NCBI GenBank assembly: GCA_006386115.1 | Contig: VFIW01000036.1 | Coordinates: 335,653-399,652 of the forward strand | Direction: 5' to 3' | DNA length: 64,000 nt | DNA from: Globisporangium splendens | Lineage: Eukaryota; Oomycota; Peronosporomycetes; Pythiales; Pythiaceae | In this document: piece after piece, positions 21,107 to 32,500 of the stretch | Position numbering within the stretch: position 1 is the stretch's first letter | How the letters are laid out: every line of letters begins with the position of its first letter | The notes under the pieces: model-generated | Databases searched by the model: none | The model's input: only the letters and a program-made list of their open reading frames with translations | What the model was told of the DNA's origin: nothing | Position numbers and translations under genes: made by a program

Positions 21107-22763
21107 AACGAAATACCCCTAAAATGTCTGTAGAAATGATGATGATTGTAATGAACTTTGCTGTAGTTGCGTACTCAAATTGCTTCTCTTGCGTCAAAAA
21201 GATCTGTAGCCATGACGTTGGCGTTGAAGTCTGAATTTTGCAGATATGAAGCGCTTTTGTAGCCATACTTCACGAACTTGGACTGCTCCATCTCCACAAA
21301 AAAAGAAAAATGTCGGCTGAGTATTCATTTCATCTGGTGAAAAGCATCCTTCACCTTCCTCGTCAACGTCGACGAGGAAAGAGAAGAGAAATCTTGTATA
21401 GAACTCAGGTTGAACTAGCGAAATGCTGGTCCTTTTGCGTCCAGAAGATTACCAAGTTCAGGAGATCCGCTTGCGTGGATCTGGAGCAGAGAGAGAAATA
21501 GAGACACCTGACACAGACCGTCAAGTGGCTGCACGAAGATGGCCGAAATGGGTCAAGAGAACGAAGCCACGTCGCCAGGTCGGTGTCAAGTGAGTCGAGT
21601 TCTGGTAAACGAACCTAGGATCCACATGACACAGAGCGCAGAATTAACAGAAGACAACGAACTCCATACTCACATGTTGCGGACAGGGATCCATGAGTGC
21701 ACAGATGCGCCGGTGGCTTCACTCAATCAGGCACTTGAGCAGCTCGTCGGCATTTAGTCGTCCGAGAGCCTAGAGACTTGAAAGCGCCGCCGAAGCCACG
21801 CGACAGCAAACAGCAAGCAACAAGCACACAGACGCTGCAGCCTGTCTGTCTATGTATCAGTGAGCACTCCGTGCTGCCCCATTTGCGCCATGTTGCGTTT
21901 CGAATGTCCCTTTTTTGCCGCACGACGTGATGGCACTGAACTCTTTTCTGACTACACCGCAGATGTTTAACGACAGTGTGATTATGATCATAATTGTTTC
22001 ATTGTGTCCATCATATCGTGTGCAGTATACGTTCATGTGTAAACCAGAGTGGATATGTCGACACTGGTACTAAAGATCCCGTCTGATCCGACAGCGCAGC
22101 TCTTCCTGAGATCGGCAGCACCCCTTGGATCCATCCACAGGCGTCAGCTGCTGCTGGAAGCAAACCACATATTCCCATCGCGGCAATTGCACAGGATGGA
22201 GGTACGCACACGTAGAAGCACTGGAGAGACCAGAAGGCCGGGTGGCATGACATGGCGTCTAACTAATGCCCCGGATGCATAAGCAAAGTCAAGCGAAAGA
22301 AGTGAAAAAGTGAAAACGCTGGAGTCGGGGTTTCAGGATTCCTTGACTTTGTGTCTGCGTTCTGCGATCACGACAGCAAAAGGAGCTCATCAAAACGACA
22401 CACGCCGCATGTGTTATTTCCTTCTTCTCTTTCAAATGTAGCTGATGCTCACTTGACTGACACTTGCTGGACTGTGGGCTGCTCTTTTTCTGTCGCGCAC
22501 GCTCTCTGCGAATGAGCTGGTCGCTCTCGACTTGCGGATCCCTGCGTACGGGTACAGCGACAACGCACCACCAGATACACTCACGTCCCACGTGTGTACT
22601 GCCTAATGTGGTTGGTACACACGTGTTACTGTCGTGTTCAAGAGACCTTCTGCGTTGCCCGAGAACCTGTCGAGTGGTGTGTGCATTCCACATTTCGATA
22701 AGCAGTCGAGCAGCTACAGTCAGCTACAAAAGTTACAGGAAGAAGAATTCTTCGATCATTGCA
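21107..22763. other. intergenic, contains promoter of the next START gene
   Basis: No coding frame is recognised. The last 300 bases are open in the frame of the downstream gene but begin with a non-ATG codon and do not resemble the family. A strong promoter match lies at 22684. Confidence 0.5.
22684..22695 (+). promoter_or_regulatory. oomycete initiator/flanking promoter element
   Basis: CATTCCACATTT fits the published oomycete core promoter pattern CATTYYNCAWTTT closely and lies 69 bases before the ATG at 22764. This supports that ATG over the open frame extending further upstream. Confidence 0.6.
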
Positions 22764-24008
22764 ATGCCGCACCGCAAGACGAGCATCTTGTCGAACGCGT
22801 CGTCGACTGCTACGTCGGACAAGGTCAAGTTCCCGCTGCAGGACGACGAGATCCCGCGCGTGACGCTCACCCCCGAGCAGGTCAAGCAATACCGCGACAG
22901 CGCCTACGAGGTGATCCGCATCACGCTCGAGGCCGAGATCCAATTCCGGTACCGCGACATGGCCATGATGAACCCGCACGACTGGAAGTTCCTCAAGAGC
23001 ATGGAGCGCATGAAGGTGTACAAGCGTATCACACCTGGCGGGGATCTCCCGTCCATGGTCATCGGCGTGGGCTTTATCGACGGCACGATGGAGGACGCGT
23101 TCTACGGACTGCACCACAAGACGACCGAGGAGATGCGCAAGACCACGACGTACGTGAACAAGGACATGCTCGACTCGGCCGTGATCGCGAACCTGGAAAT
23201 GGGCACCGACGCCGACCCGTTCCGATACCTGGGCTTGAAGTGGCGCGTGGCCAAGACACCCATGGGCAACATTATCAAGAACCGCGACGTGTGCAACATG
23301 GAGTGCATGGGCATCGACACGGACGAACAGGGCATCAAGTACGGGTACCTCTTGCTCAAGTCCGTCGACGTCCCCAGCTTCCCCGTGTACCCCGAGAGCA
23401 TGGTGGTCCGCGCGCAGATGATGCTCTGCTGCATCTACCGGCAGATCACGCCGAACGTGCTCGCATTCTACAGCAAGGGTGTGTTCAACTTGTGTGGCGA
23501 CCTCGCGGACTTCATGGCGTTCAACACATCGGCCGATATGGTGCTGAGTATCTCACAAACGGTGCAGTGCGCGGCCGCGAAGCGACTCACACTGATGTAC
23601 TTGCGGCTACATGGCCGAGAGACCGGCGGGGAGAAATCCCAGAGAACGATCAGGAGCGATCTCAGCAGCCGAGACTCGACCGACAGCATGCACGTACCCG
23701 AGCTCAAGCCGTCGGGGTCCCATTGCTCGCTGTGCCAGCGCAAACCGTCGTTACTGAGTGCCAGGTGCAAACGCTGCCGACTCTGTGGTGAGGCGGTCTG
23801 CTCCAAGTGTTACCTGAAGCCGCACTTGATGGCGCGGCCGCGCAACTTCCGCGTCGTGTGCTGCAAGAGCTGCATGGTGAAGTCGAGAGAATTCCCCGTG
23901 GACCCACGAGACCCGTACCCGATCATCAACGGGAGCTGCTGGCAGCCACAATCGCTGTCCTCAGAATCAACGAAAGCGACCAGCAGCACTGATAAAGAGT
24001 GCTATTGA
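22764..24008 (+). CDS. START domain protein with FYVE-like finger (short form)
   Basis: Predicted 414 residues from the ATG at 22764. This start matches the paralogue at 19922 (both begin MP, followed by a basic stretch) and falls just downstream of a promoter element. The signature is FPLQ (23-26), with Gln for the final Pro. The START region has GFIDGTMEDAFYGLHH, DPFRYLGLKW, KNRDVCNME and GYLLLKSVD. The finger is at 321-370 (CSLC, CKRCRLC, CSKC, CCKSC), ending in FPVDPRDPYP; RRHHCR is absent. The Ser/Thr-rich tail is short. The two plus-strand genes at 19922 and 22764 are clearly a tandem pair, more like each other than like others here. Probably cytosolic or loosely membrane-associated; ligand unknown. 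Confidence 0.88.
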   Translation: MPHRKTSILSNASSTATSDKVKFPLQDDEIPRVTLTPEQVKQYRDSAYEVIRITLEAEIQFRYRDMAMMNPHDWKFLKSMERMKVYKRITPGGDLPSMVIGVGFIDGTMEDAFYGLHHKTTEEMRKTTTYVNKDMLDSAVIANLEMGTDADPFRYLGLKWRVAKTPMGNIIKNRDVCNMECMGIDTDEQGIKYGYLLLKSVDVPSFPVYPESMVVRAQMMLCCIYRQITPNVLAFYSKGVFNLCGDLADFMAFNTSADMVLSISQTVQCAAAKRLTLMYLRLHGRETGGEKSQRTIRSDLSSRDSTDSMHVPELKPSGSHCSLCQRKPSLLSARCKRCRLCGEAVCSKCYLKPHLMARPRNFRVVCCKSCMVKSREFPVDPRDPYPIINGSCWQPQSLSSESTKATSSTDKECY

Positions 24009-24148
24009 TAAATTTGATGTTTGCAGTTGCCTGTGCGTTTGGGTCAGCATACTCTTTGAAAAGCTCTCGAGATCATACTCGTTGAGCATTCTATTGTAAA
24101 GCTCGGTTAAGTTATTCGGTTCTCGCTTCCACTTGTATGCTGCAAGAT

Positions 24149-25336
24149 CTACGGGGTAAGAATTGGTGCCGGCACGAACGCAGTGCGCTTCTTGAGCGGC
24201 GTGAGGTGGACGCGGCCAGCCACTGGAGTTAACTTCATGCCAAACGGGATCGTGGCTGAACTGTGGCGCAGCATTTCCAGAGTGCGGCCAGCTTCGTCTT
24301 TCGCGACCTGCATTGGGTCGACGAGCTCCACGATGCAAGCGCAATCACGGCAGCAATTGAGACTTTGTTCCCGACTCGCAACGCCAGACTCGGCGTGGCA
24401 CGCAGAGCAGCGGCCGTCTTCGTTCGACGATCCTTGAGACTGGGATGTTGGCTCGACGGCATTCGAGTCATCTCCTTCGAGTCGATTCGTTCGCACCCAC
24501 TCGTATTTCTTCATGCGAGCACACTCGGGCGCCTTCAGGCACGCCATGATACCCTCAGCAGCCGAAGCAAGCGTCATGTGCTCCGTCACGCTGCCATGGC
24601 CACGAGGATCTAGAAAGCCCTTGAAGAACACATCCACGGTGCCCGGAGCTGTGGCGCTTTCGGAAAACAAAAAGCAGAACGAGAGTGCGCCGCGAACGAT
24701 CCCAAACTCGGACCGCAGAGACCGACATCTGCCGAGTGCGACCGAGTGCATCATCACGTAGCCGACCTTGGTTCCATCGCTTTCGTCGTGTTGGATGCCC
24801 GTCGATTCCAAATACACAAAGTCGCGTGGGCGAATGAAATTCCTCATCGCGAACGTCGACGGTCCTTTCGCCATCCACTTGAAACCGAGGTACTCGAACG
24901 GCTCGGCCTCACTGGGGCACTGCAGCGTCGCCACGACACGTGCGTCGAGCACGTCCTTATACAAATAAGACGTGGTAAATACCATCGCGTCCGTCGTGGC
25001 ACTCGAAAAGCCCAGCATCACGTCATTCAGGGAACCTTCAATCGATCCTGCGGCAACGAGAAGCGGCGAGCACGTCCGCGAGTTGGAAGGCTTCGGGACC
25101 ATCGCTCTGCGTCTAGGCATGAACACCGCGAAGTCTGCAACTCGTTTGCGCTTGACCACTTTCCACACGGCCTCGTTGAGTTTCCCATTGCATCGATCGC
25201 GGAACTCTCGACGCGCAGCCATCGTCGCGTTCACCAGTCGATCGCGGCACTGGATGAACGCAACCGTCTCGTCATTGCTGAACTTCATCGCCGGAAACAC
25301 GGCAGCCGGAAGCGGAAACGTCGCGGTGGCCGTCAT
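24149..25336 (-). CDS. divergent START domain protein with collapsed finger
   Basis: Predicted 395 residues from the ATG at 25336, convergent with the gene at 22764 and only 140 bases from it. It keeps the FPLP signature (7-10) and recognisable START landmarks: SIEGSLNDVMLGF, EPFEYLGFKW, RPRDFVYLESTGI and GYVMMHSV. The finger region (310-332) keeps the first CxxC and a final CCxxC but has lost the central CxxC...CxxC block, so two complete zinc sites cannot form. It also lacks the long C-terminal tail and ends in a basic, proline-containing stretch. The frame is intact over its whole length, so this looks like a diverged functional gene and not a pseudogene. Function beyond lipid binding cannot be stated. 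Confidence 0.8.
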   Translation of the reverse strand: MTATATFPLPAAVFPAMKFSNDETVAFIQCRDRLVNATMAARREFRDRCNGKLNEAVWKVVKRKRVADFAVFMPRRRAMVPKPSNSRTCSPLLVAAGSIEGSLNDVMLGFSSATTDAMVFTTSYLYKDVLDARVVATLQCPSEAEPFEYLGFKWMAKGPSTFAMRNFIRPRDFVYLESTGIQHDESDGTKVGYVMMHSVALGRCRSLRSEFGIVRGALSFCFLFSESATAPGTVDVFFKGFLDPRGHGSVTEHMTLASAAEGIMACLKAPECARMKKYEWVRTNRLEGDDSNAVEPTSQSQGSSNEDGRCSACHAESGVASREQSLNCCRDCACIVELVDPMQVAKDEAGRTLEMLRHSSATIPFGMKLTPVAGRVHLTPLKKRTAFVPAPILTP

Positions 25337-26596
25337 TGTCTTTCAATCTCAAGAATGTCCAAGTGACAACCTAAAGCCTGAGAGAGGAAGCAAATTCAGG
25401 AATGACGTCGAAATGGTGAAACGAAAAGCGAAGAGCTACAGTGGCTTTGGGCCATAAATGTCCACGAAACGGTGCCGAACCCTTTTGTCAAGATCGTAAC
25501 GGAGCTCCTCGTGCTGGTGCCGGCTCTCTTCGATCAGTTGATTGGAAATCGAAAGCCCTCTATAGTACAAATCCTGTATATTCCCATACGTGGTGTGTTT
25601 GAAAAATTGTAATTCAGATATAGACCCAACATTAACGATTCGTTGTTTAATTTATGGCGGATGTTTATTATTTGGAGGAACGACGCTAAACACGAGGGGA
25701 CATCGCAGATCCAGATGATGACTTGGAGCGATTGTGCTCTCACCATGTGGTCATCGACCTTTGAGACCGGCTTGGAGCTCTTGTTGCGTCGACATCTCTG
25801 CGCCTGCGGGGTGAGGGGGGACCTGCTGGCGGGAACCACATGGCGGACATGTCACGCCAACGCTGTGAGAAGCAAATCGCCTCAGATGCCTAGGCTGCTG
25901 TCGCAGGAATGATCAGTGGCGTGAAATGACGAGAAAATCACCCGTTGCACTCCATACAGTATACTTATTCCACATGGCTTGACAAACAGCAAGCTTTCGT
26001 CGTGAGACACCTAGGATTGCCATGCTGAGTAGCTGTATTTCCATTTGTTCAAATTGTTGCGCAAACACGGCTGTGTCCTACCTTGGATTCGAGCTTCTTC
26101 ACTCTGTTTGCTGCTGGGATTCTATCATTAATTGCCCTAAAGGTGTGTGCGTGAAGATGTGAGTATGGCTTCGCCAACCATGGTCCTCATACTGCGTTTG
26201 CACTTGCACGCATTATCATCCGACTCTAGTTTTCGTAGGTGTCAGAACGCTTGAGATTTCATCGATATTGCATGCGGACAAGACGATTAAGAGCTACATG
26301 TGCAAGAAAAGCACTCGCTGCACTCAACACACCGGCAAACGTGGCTGCCAATTCACAGCGTTTATTATGAGACACATGGTTTTCCATCGCTGATTTCCCA
26401 TTTGTTTGTTGAGCTGTGTCCCTCGTATTTTGCCTTCAGATCACGCTTTCCGCTAATTTGATGCCGAGGGCTTGTTCCTTCAAAATTTGATCCTATTTGA
26501 CACGCACGCGTTGCTTTATAACTCCTCTCATGTGGCTCTGGTTCTCTTGATGTTAGCAACGCGTCCGCATATTCACTCTTGATGTTGTCTGCACGC
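25337..26596. other. intergenic with a degenerate repeat pair
   Basis: Two similar segments, about 25931-26065 and 26305-26420, share a GAAAA.CACYCG.TGCACTC start, a GAGACAC box and an ATTTCC.ATTTGTT box, so they are an old duplication. No coding frame is recognised. Confidence 0.4.
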
Positions 26597-27306
26597 TCAC
26601 ACGACAAAGAGCGAGAGATACGTGTGCATGAACCACAAGTACCCGACGGCGAAGATCACGCGCTGCAGCTGCACGGGGAAGAGCACGACAATCTGCACGA
26701 TCACGCCCCAGAACCACATGAACAGGTACGGCAGCGTCAGCCAGTGCCAGATCGGCCACAGTCCAATCGAAAAGCTGCAATCCATACACACAAAACGCAC
26801 CCAAATCGTCAACAAGCAAGCAACCAATACGTAAGCATATCGTAGAATAAACAGACGTACCACACACCAGCAGCGCACATGGAGAAGAGCATCGCGTGGG
26901 TCGAGGTCTTGGCGTTTTCGTACCGCACTTTCTCGCCGAGGATCATGCTGCGGTAGAGCTCAATGTAGCTCCCGAAGAGCACGACGAGCGTCGAGAACAA
27001 GATTCCGAGGTTCACGTACGCGCGATGCGCTTCGGGCGCGTACAGCACTTCGTGTACGAACTGCGCCTCGTAGAGCCCGACGCACGCGACGCCAAAGAAG
27101 ATCGCCGACCACACGCGGTCGAGAACGTACTGGAGCCAAAAGGGTGTCGCGCGCGAGCGGCCACGCGGGTCTGCATCGCTCAGCAGCGGCGCCGTCTGCA
27201 CGCTCGGGTCGACCTCGCCAATGTGCTCGCTGTCCTCCTGTACGCCGCCGTCGTCGTCCCGCCGGGCGTGCGCCTTGCGCGGCTTCACCTCCTGCATGTC
27301 CATCAT
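26597..27306 (-). CDS. small multi-pass membrane protein, two exons, family unknown
   Basis: Exon 1 is 27306-26861 and exon 2 is 26774-26597, with an 86-nt intron (donor GTACGT, acceptor TGCAG). Together they give 207 residues in phase. Without the intron the frame would end after 165 residues in the middle of a hydrophobic segment, and exon 2 continues the membrane pattern, so the splice is well supported. The first 55 residues are hydrophilic and Asp/Arg-rich. Hydrophobic segments follow at about 66-85, 98-117, 136-157, 160-180 and 188-205, which fits four or five spans. The last segments are unusually rich in Trp and Phe (IGLWPIWHW, YLFMWFWG). I do not recognise a named family. It is embedded between START genes with no visible sequence link to them. 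Confidence 0.75.
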
Positions 27307-27735
27307 TTTCGCTGCGGAATTTCTTTCGTTCTCTCAACTGTGGTGTCGGCTTTAGGTTCTCTTTCGATTCATTCGATGGGTTCGCACTCGATGGTTCCAT
27401 TTCCAACCAATCGGATGGTGCAGAGTTCTTGTCGGATCTATTCATTTGCTGTTATTTGTGGAGTAGAATGAATTGGCACCTAATGATTCACTGGAAATGA
27501 GAATATGAGATGAAGTATGTTGAAATATACATTATCCGTTCAACACTGAGACCTTTCGCATGCTCCAGCATTCTATTTCGGAGCAACTTGACTTTGTCAC
27601 ATGATCACACTGCAACCTTTGCATTCATAATCTTCAAGAACACTCACAACTAAGCTCACGATCACGACCATTTACTCACTATAAGCTCTGTAGAGCTTCC
27701 CAACAAACAGACCAGATTGATAAGCTACTTGTCGT
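27307..27735. other. intergenic, nothing recognised
   Basis: This short AT-richer gap lies between the 3' end of the START gene at 27736 and the 5' end of the membrane-protein gene. Confidence 0.5.
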
Positions 27736-29595
27736 TCAGCAGTGCTGGTTCCGTGCCATGAACGCGGCGTTCTCCTTTGTCGTATTGTACGTCGACTCGG
27801 CCACGCGGTGCAGCTCCATCATGCGCGTGAAGAGATCCGAATTGTCCGACGTCGTCGACGTGCTCGGGGCTGCCGACGGCGCATATGAGGAGACCGAGGC
27901 GCCAGAGTTCGAGCGCGTTGTCGTCGGGTAGCTGCTGCCGCCGAACTGCTGACTCCCGTAGCTCGAGACTGGGACGCCGACGGGGAGCGCTGTGGGCGTT
28001 GGCGGCGTGAAATACCGCGACGAGGTCACGGACGACGAGACCGACTGGCTGTCGTATGAATGCTGCTGCGGATGTGACGACGGGTGCACCACCATCATCA
28101 TGTTGTCGGGGCTCGAGGGGACAGGCTCTAGCGGGATGAGGTCACTCGAGATGTCGCTGAGCGTCGGGCGGTACAACATCGTATCTTCGCCGGCATCGTA
28201 CCGATTTTCCCGTGATGCAGTTCGTCTCATGCGGTGATGGAATCCACCGCGATCCGAGTGCGGTGTCGAGTGGAACTGCGTGCGGTAGTGCGCTTGCTGC
28301 GTGCCGTTGCTGTGTGAGGATTCCGAGGAGTAAACCGACCCAGATCGACCGTTCGAGCTACTGTACTCCGAGCCCGAGTCCGAGGCGTACGACCCCGTGA
28401 TCGTCGACGAGTCTGCTCGGTGTCGACTGGTTTTTCGGTCCCCGTGTCGCGAGAGGCTCACGTGGATCCGCGGTTCCTCATAGTAGCCTGCATTTGCTGC
28501 CAGCACGCACGTCTTGCACACGCACACCTTGTGGAATTTGCCCAGGATGACTTCGGCGTCGGGGACAAACACTTTCTTGTACAACCAGCATCGCGCACAC
28601 ACATACTGGCCGCAGGTCGTACACTCCGTGAGCGTCGCCGACTTGAAAAGCGATTTGCGCTGCCGACAGATGCTACAGTCGACTCCCTTTTCCTTGGCCT
28701 GTAGCAGCCCAATGTGCTGCTGTCGCGCTCGTACCATGTCCGTCAGCCGCTTCGCCTCGGCGCAATCCACGAGCCTTGCGATGCCAAACAGCGTATCTGC
28801 CGTGAAGAACGACGAGATCGATTTGAGCCCACCGAGGTGGCCGGAGATGTCCATATTCCCGAGCATGAAGATCTCGACAATGTTTTCGCTTTTCTGACGG
28901 TAAATGTACCGCACGGACTGGACTGCGCGCACCGAGTTGCGGCTCTTGAGGTCAGGGAAGCCCGGCAAGTCCACGGAATGCATGATGTGGAAGCCGATCT
29001 GTTCGCCTTTCGACGTCTTCGTCATGCCGCAGTACTCGAGGTAGAGACTGTCGCGGTTGCGCACAATGTGCGCATTCGTAGGGGACTTGCGCACGAAATA
29101 CTTGTATCCGAGAAAGCGGTACGGTTCCTCCTCTGTCGGCGCCTCCATGACGTTGAGCAGCGCACAATCCGCGACATCTTCATGCAGGTAGATCACGACG
29201 AGCGCGAGCTCTTCCTGGGATTTCGTAACGACCGCGTACATGGCGTTCTCGACCTTGCCCGGCCAGTACCCAGACATCATGAGCGATCCCGGTTGCATCG
29301 CAGCCAGGATCGATTCGCTGGGGAGCTCCGACATGGAGTCGAGACGCTGCGTGCGCACGGCGTGCATGAGACCGCCCTCGCGCTGCTTGTACACCTTGAG
29401 GCGGTCGCGCGAGCCGAAGGATTTCCAGATGCGCGGGTCGACGTGGTTTTGGTCGCGGTACACGAACTTCTCGAACTCGAGCACCGTGTGCGCGAGCATG
29501 TGCTCCACGAGCTCCTTGGCCTCCTGGTGCTCGCGCGGGGTGGTCTTAATCGCCGGCAGCTCATGGCGCGGCAACGGAAAGTCGGCGGCGCCCAT
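27736..29595 (-). CDS. START domain protein with FYVE-like finger and long Ser-rich tail
   Basis: Predicted 619 residues, the longest of the family here, from the ATG at 29595. FPLP lies at 6-9. The START region (about 95-290) is divergent: a GKVENAMYAVVTKSQEEL block replaces GTLEDxxYG, but EPYRFLGYKYF, RNRDSLYLEYCGM and GFHIMHSVDLPGFP are clear. The finger is at 307-363: CSIC, CTTC, CARC and CVCKTC, with a longer loop than the others and no RRHHCR. After it comes a roughly 250-residue Ser/Gly/Tyr/His-rich, probably disordered tail. The protein ends with the family C-terminal motif (starting DLFTRMMEL), though without the acidic helix found in the other long forms. Probably an early branch of the long-tail subgroup. 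Intronless. Confidence 0.87.
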   Translation of the reverse strand: MGAADFPLPRHELPAIKTTPREHQEAKELVEHMLAHTVLEFEKFVYRDQNHVDPRIWKSFGSRDRLKVYKQREGGLMHAVRTQRLDSMSELPSESILAAMQPGSLMMSGYWPGKVENAMYAVVTKSQEELALVVIYLHEDVADCALLNVMEAPTEEEPYRFLGYKYFVRKSPTNAHIVRNRDSLYLEYCGMTKTSKGEQIGFHIMHSVDLPGFPDLKSRNSVRAVQSVRYIYRQKSENIVEIFMLGNMDISGHLGGLKSISSFFTADTLFGIARLVDCAEAKRLTDMVRARQQHIGLLQAKEKGVDCSICRQRKSLFKSATLTECTTCGQYVCARCWLYKKVFVPDAEVILGKFHKVCVCKTCVLAANAGYYEEPRIHVSLSRHGDRKTSRHRADSSTITGSYASDSGSEYSSSNGRSGSVYSSESSHSNGTQQAHYRTQFHSTPHSDRGGFHHRMRRTASRENRYDAGEDTMLYRPTLSDISSDLIPLEPVPSSPDNMMMVVHPSSHPQQHSYDSQSVSSSVTSSRYFTPPTPTALPVGVPVSSYGSQQFGGSSYPTTTRSNSGASVSSYAPSAAPSTSTTSDNSDLFTRMMELHRVAESTYNTTKENAAFMARNQHC

Positions 29596-32500
29596 ATCGG
29601 AGACTTGCTACTTGTGTCGAAGTGCTGAGGTTTGAGACGATGCCGTCGATGGATCGAACGCTGGCAATCGTGCTCTGGGCGGACAAGAGAAACCGCGAAA
29701 GTGGGGACAGGCGTGTACGGCGGGCAGCACCATCAGTCCAGCAGTCACGGGACCAGGAGGAGCTGCTCGCTGCCTCTTCCCTCGTGCCAACAGCATCGCC
29801 TCTACCGTCACTCTCTCATGACCATCAACGGACATGATTGCTAGAACACTGGTACTGTACTGTTGGAGAGACAAAACGATCTGATTGGCTGAAAATCGAA
29901 ACGAGCTGCGTGGCACCCAATCGGAGCGCTTTGAAGTGGTCAGTAGCGAAATCAGATCAAATGCGACTCCACTGACTGCTGGTACGATACTGCAGTCCAT
30001 CCACTATGGACCCACGCCCTTCTACCCTCTCTCTCTCTCTCTCTCTCGTCCAGGCCACGCCTCAAAAGCGTGTCCCAGTCTGGTCAGCATGGTTTCTCAT
30101 ACAGATAGGTCGTCGACATTTTGCCAACGACGTTGTGACATTCACTTGTGCTTCTAGGTTAGAGAAATGGATGTTGTGTTCGTGCCCATGCTCGCATTCG
30201 GTGAGATTCTGAATGAAAAGAATGTGATGGCGGTACAGTAGATTCGCGGTCCGTCTAAATCCAGGACACGTGACCTCCTGACAGGCGAAGGACTTCTGTC
30301 TGTCAGGCCAACTTCCGAAATGTCAAATCCCACGGTGTCAGCCCGATTATCTCCCCGAAAGAGGGCAAGGCAGTGATGGCTTATCTAGCTATGGTTTTTT
30401 AACTTCCACCTGGTCATACTTTGCCATTTCATTATTTACGTGAACTTTTGACCCGATCTCACCTGTTCGGTATTTTGCTGTTGGTGTGGTATCAAATTGG
30501 CATCATTTCTTTAAGTGTCACCAAGTCAATGATCAACATACTGGATGCATCCAATGATCATTTTATTCTTGAGGATCACCATCAAGACATGCTGAAGTGA
30601 GTCGGGGTTGTCATATGGTTGAAAATGCAGAGCTGAAATCTCATATGCTTTCGACTGTCGCTTTTGCAGTCAAGTTTCTTATGACGCTGGCTCAAAATGG
30701 AAGCTTTGGGGGTTGTGGTTGTCCATTCCAAGCTGAGAAAACAGTCCAAATGCAAAGAAAGGATCGTATTCAGTAAGCGAAGCATGATTACATGCAACGA
30801 CAACACTGCAACGACAACACGGGTGTTAACAGCACACACACCGATGCATAAAACCAGATTTATCCGAGACAGGTTTTATTTGGAAAATGCGACTTTTAAG
30901 GTTTTAACCCATGTCGTGTGGAGTGAGTGGCATTGTTTCCCGCGATTTCGCATCATGTTGCACATGCGCGAGTGTTTATTGTGCTCGCAGCCACACACTG
31001 GAACGTGTCGCTTGTATTTGAATTCAAAAGTCGCGTCGCGTGTGTACACGATTGCCAATTTTGGTGTACCGTTTGCACAGATGTGGGGAACAAGCGCTGG
31101 TCAGATTTGTTGGACACCATGAAGTCATTTTGCTTGCGTACTTGGCTTCGAATAACAAAATGTGTGCTTGTTTTTGCAAAAAGACACAGTTAGTTTTTGA
31201 CTCTCAACTCGTTCTTGTGTCGCCCTGTTTAGATCTAACTGTATTGCATTCCACTTTGTGCTTCGGCTCGTCAGCCCTGCCTTGCTCGTGCAGCGTCACG
31301 TCGGAATATACACCAAACTTCGAATTTCGTCGTGAATGAGTCACAAAGGACCGAACCGATCTAGAACTGCACGAGTAAAGCCGTTGCTTAAACTTCAACT
31401 TATGCTACGAGTTGGAGTGAACACCGCATCTTTCTTGGGCGATAGAACTTGAGCGCAGAAATCGAAAACCTTATCGATAATCTTGAATTGAAGAAGGCTG
31501 CGCGAATTGTGGTCGCATTGTATACTCAGCAAGAGTGCTCAAGTGGTTATGCGTTCATGCAAGCGCTAAGGTCGCCCATCGTGGGGAGGAATGCTGGTGT
31601 TTGGCATGTGGCGGGCAGACTCAAATCAACAGATTATGACATGGCACTCGCAGATGAGGAATGCGATTCATCCCACGCGCCTCATCAGCGCATTCCACCA
31701 GTCTCGCAAGCACGCACGAGCGGTGCTTCTGACGACGGAGATGTGTCGACCAAGCCAGCGGCTTCCACGGTACAGTGGCAAAGTCAGTATGGGTTCTTCT
31801 TCTTCATTTTGATGCAATCAGGTTTTTCTAAACCTTATAATAATCTACGAGGTGGTAAAACGCACACACAAAAAAAAAAACCTGGTTGAGCGAAATCAGG
31901 TTTTGCTCTCAGATGTCCTGCTCGAAAGACAACATGGCACATTATCCACCTCATCATAAGGCAGCATTGCTTTTCAAAATACCGATCGCAGAAGATAGCC
32001 AACGCAATTGGCGATACATGTCCAATCAAAGCGGCGAGGCGATCTTGAAGCTGATTGCTGTATCGCCACCATTTCTTTTATCTGTCTGACAATCACAAGA
32101 ACTTCGACGCGCACGAGTCTTCATATGCCCCAAGACCGCACTCCTCTTGAGTCAAGCGAGATTGGTGACCAAGAGAGTTTTTTCGAATTCGAGATCGGCT
32201 AAATGACGAGCCGCAGTAGGATTGGGTTTTCAAGTGAGGCACAAGTCGTCAGCAAAGACGAAATATGCGAGTGCTGTTGCACTGCTATTCAATAGTATGG
32301 TGTGGCTGGTATTTGCTGGAATACTTCGAGTCATTGCATTGCTCCCATGCACATCCATCTTCATTGCTTGTCCGGCACAAAGTTCGAAGAGACACAGAAA
32401 AGAAGATGACAACCAATGGCGAGCTGGTACCTTAGCGAGTGAGGAGGACGCTGAATTAGACGAAGCGACCGAGCCATCTGCGGTAACCTTTTACATGATC

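Noticed and set aside
22634..23791. 385-codon plus frame overlapping the START gene at 22764
   Set aside because: Shifted-frame shadow with Arg/Pro/His-rich composition; the START frame covers the same bases with full motif support.
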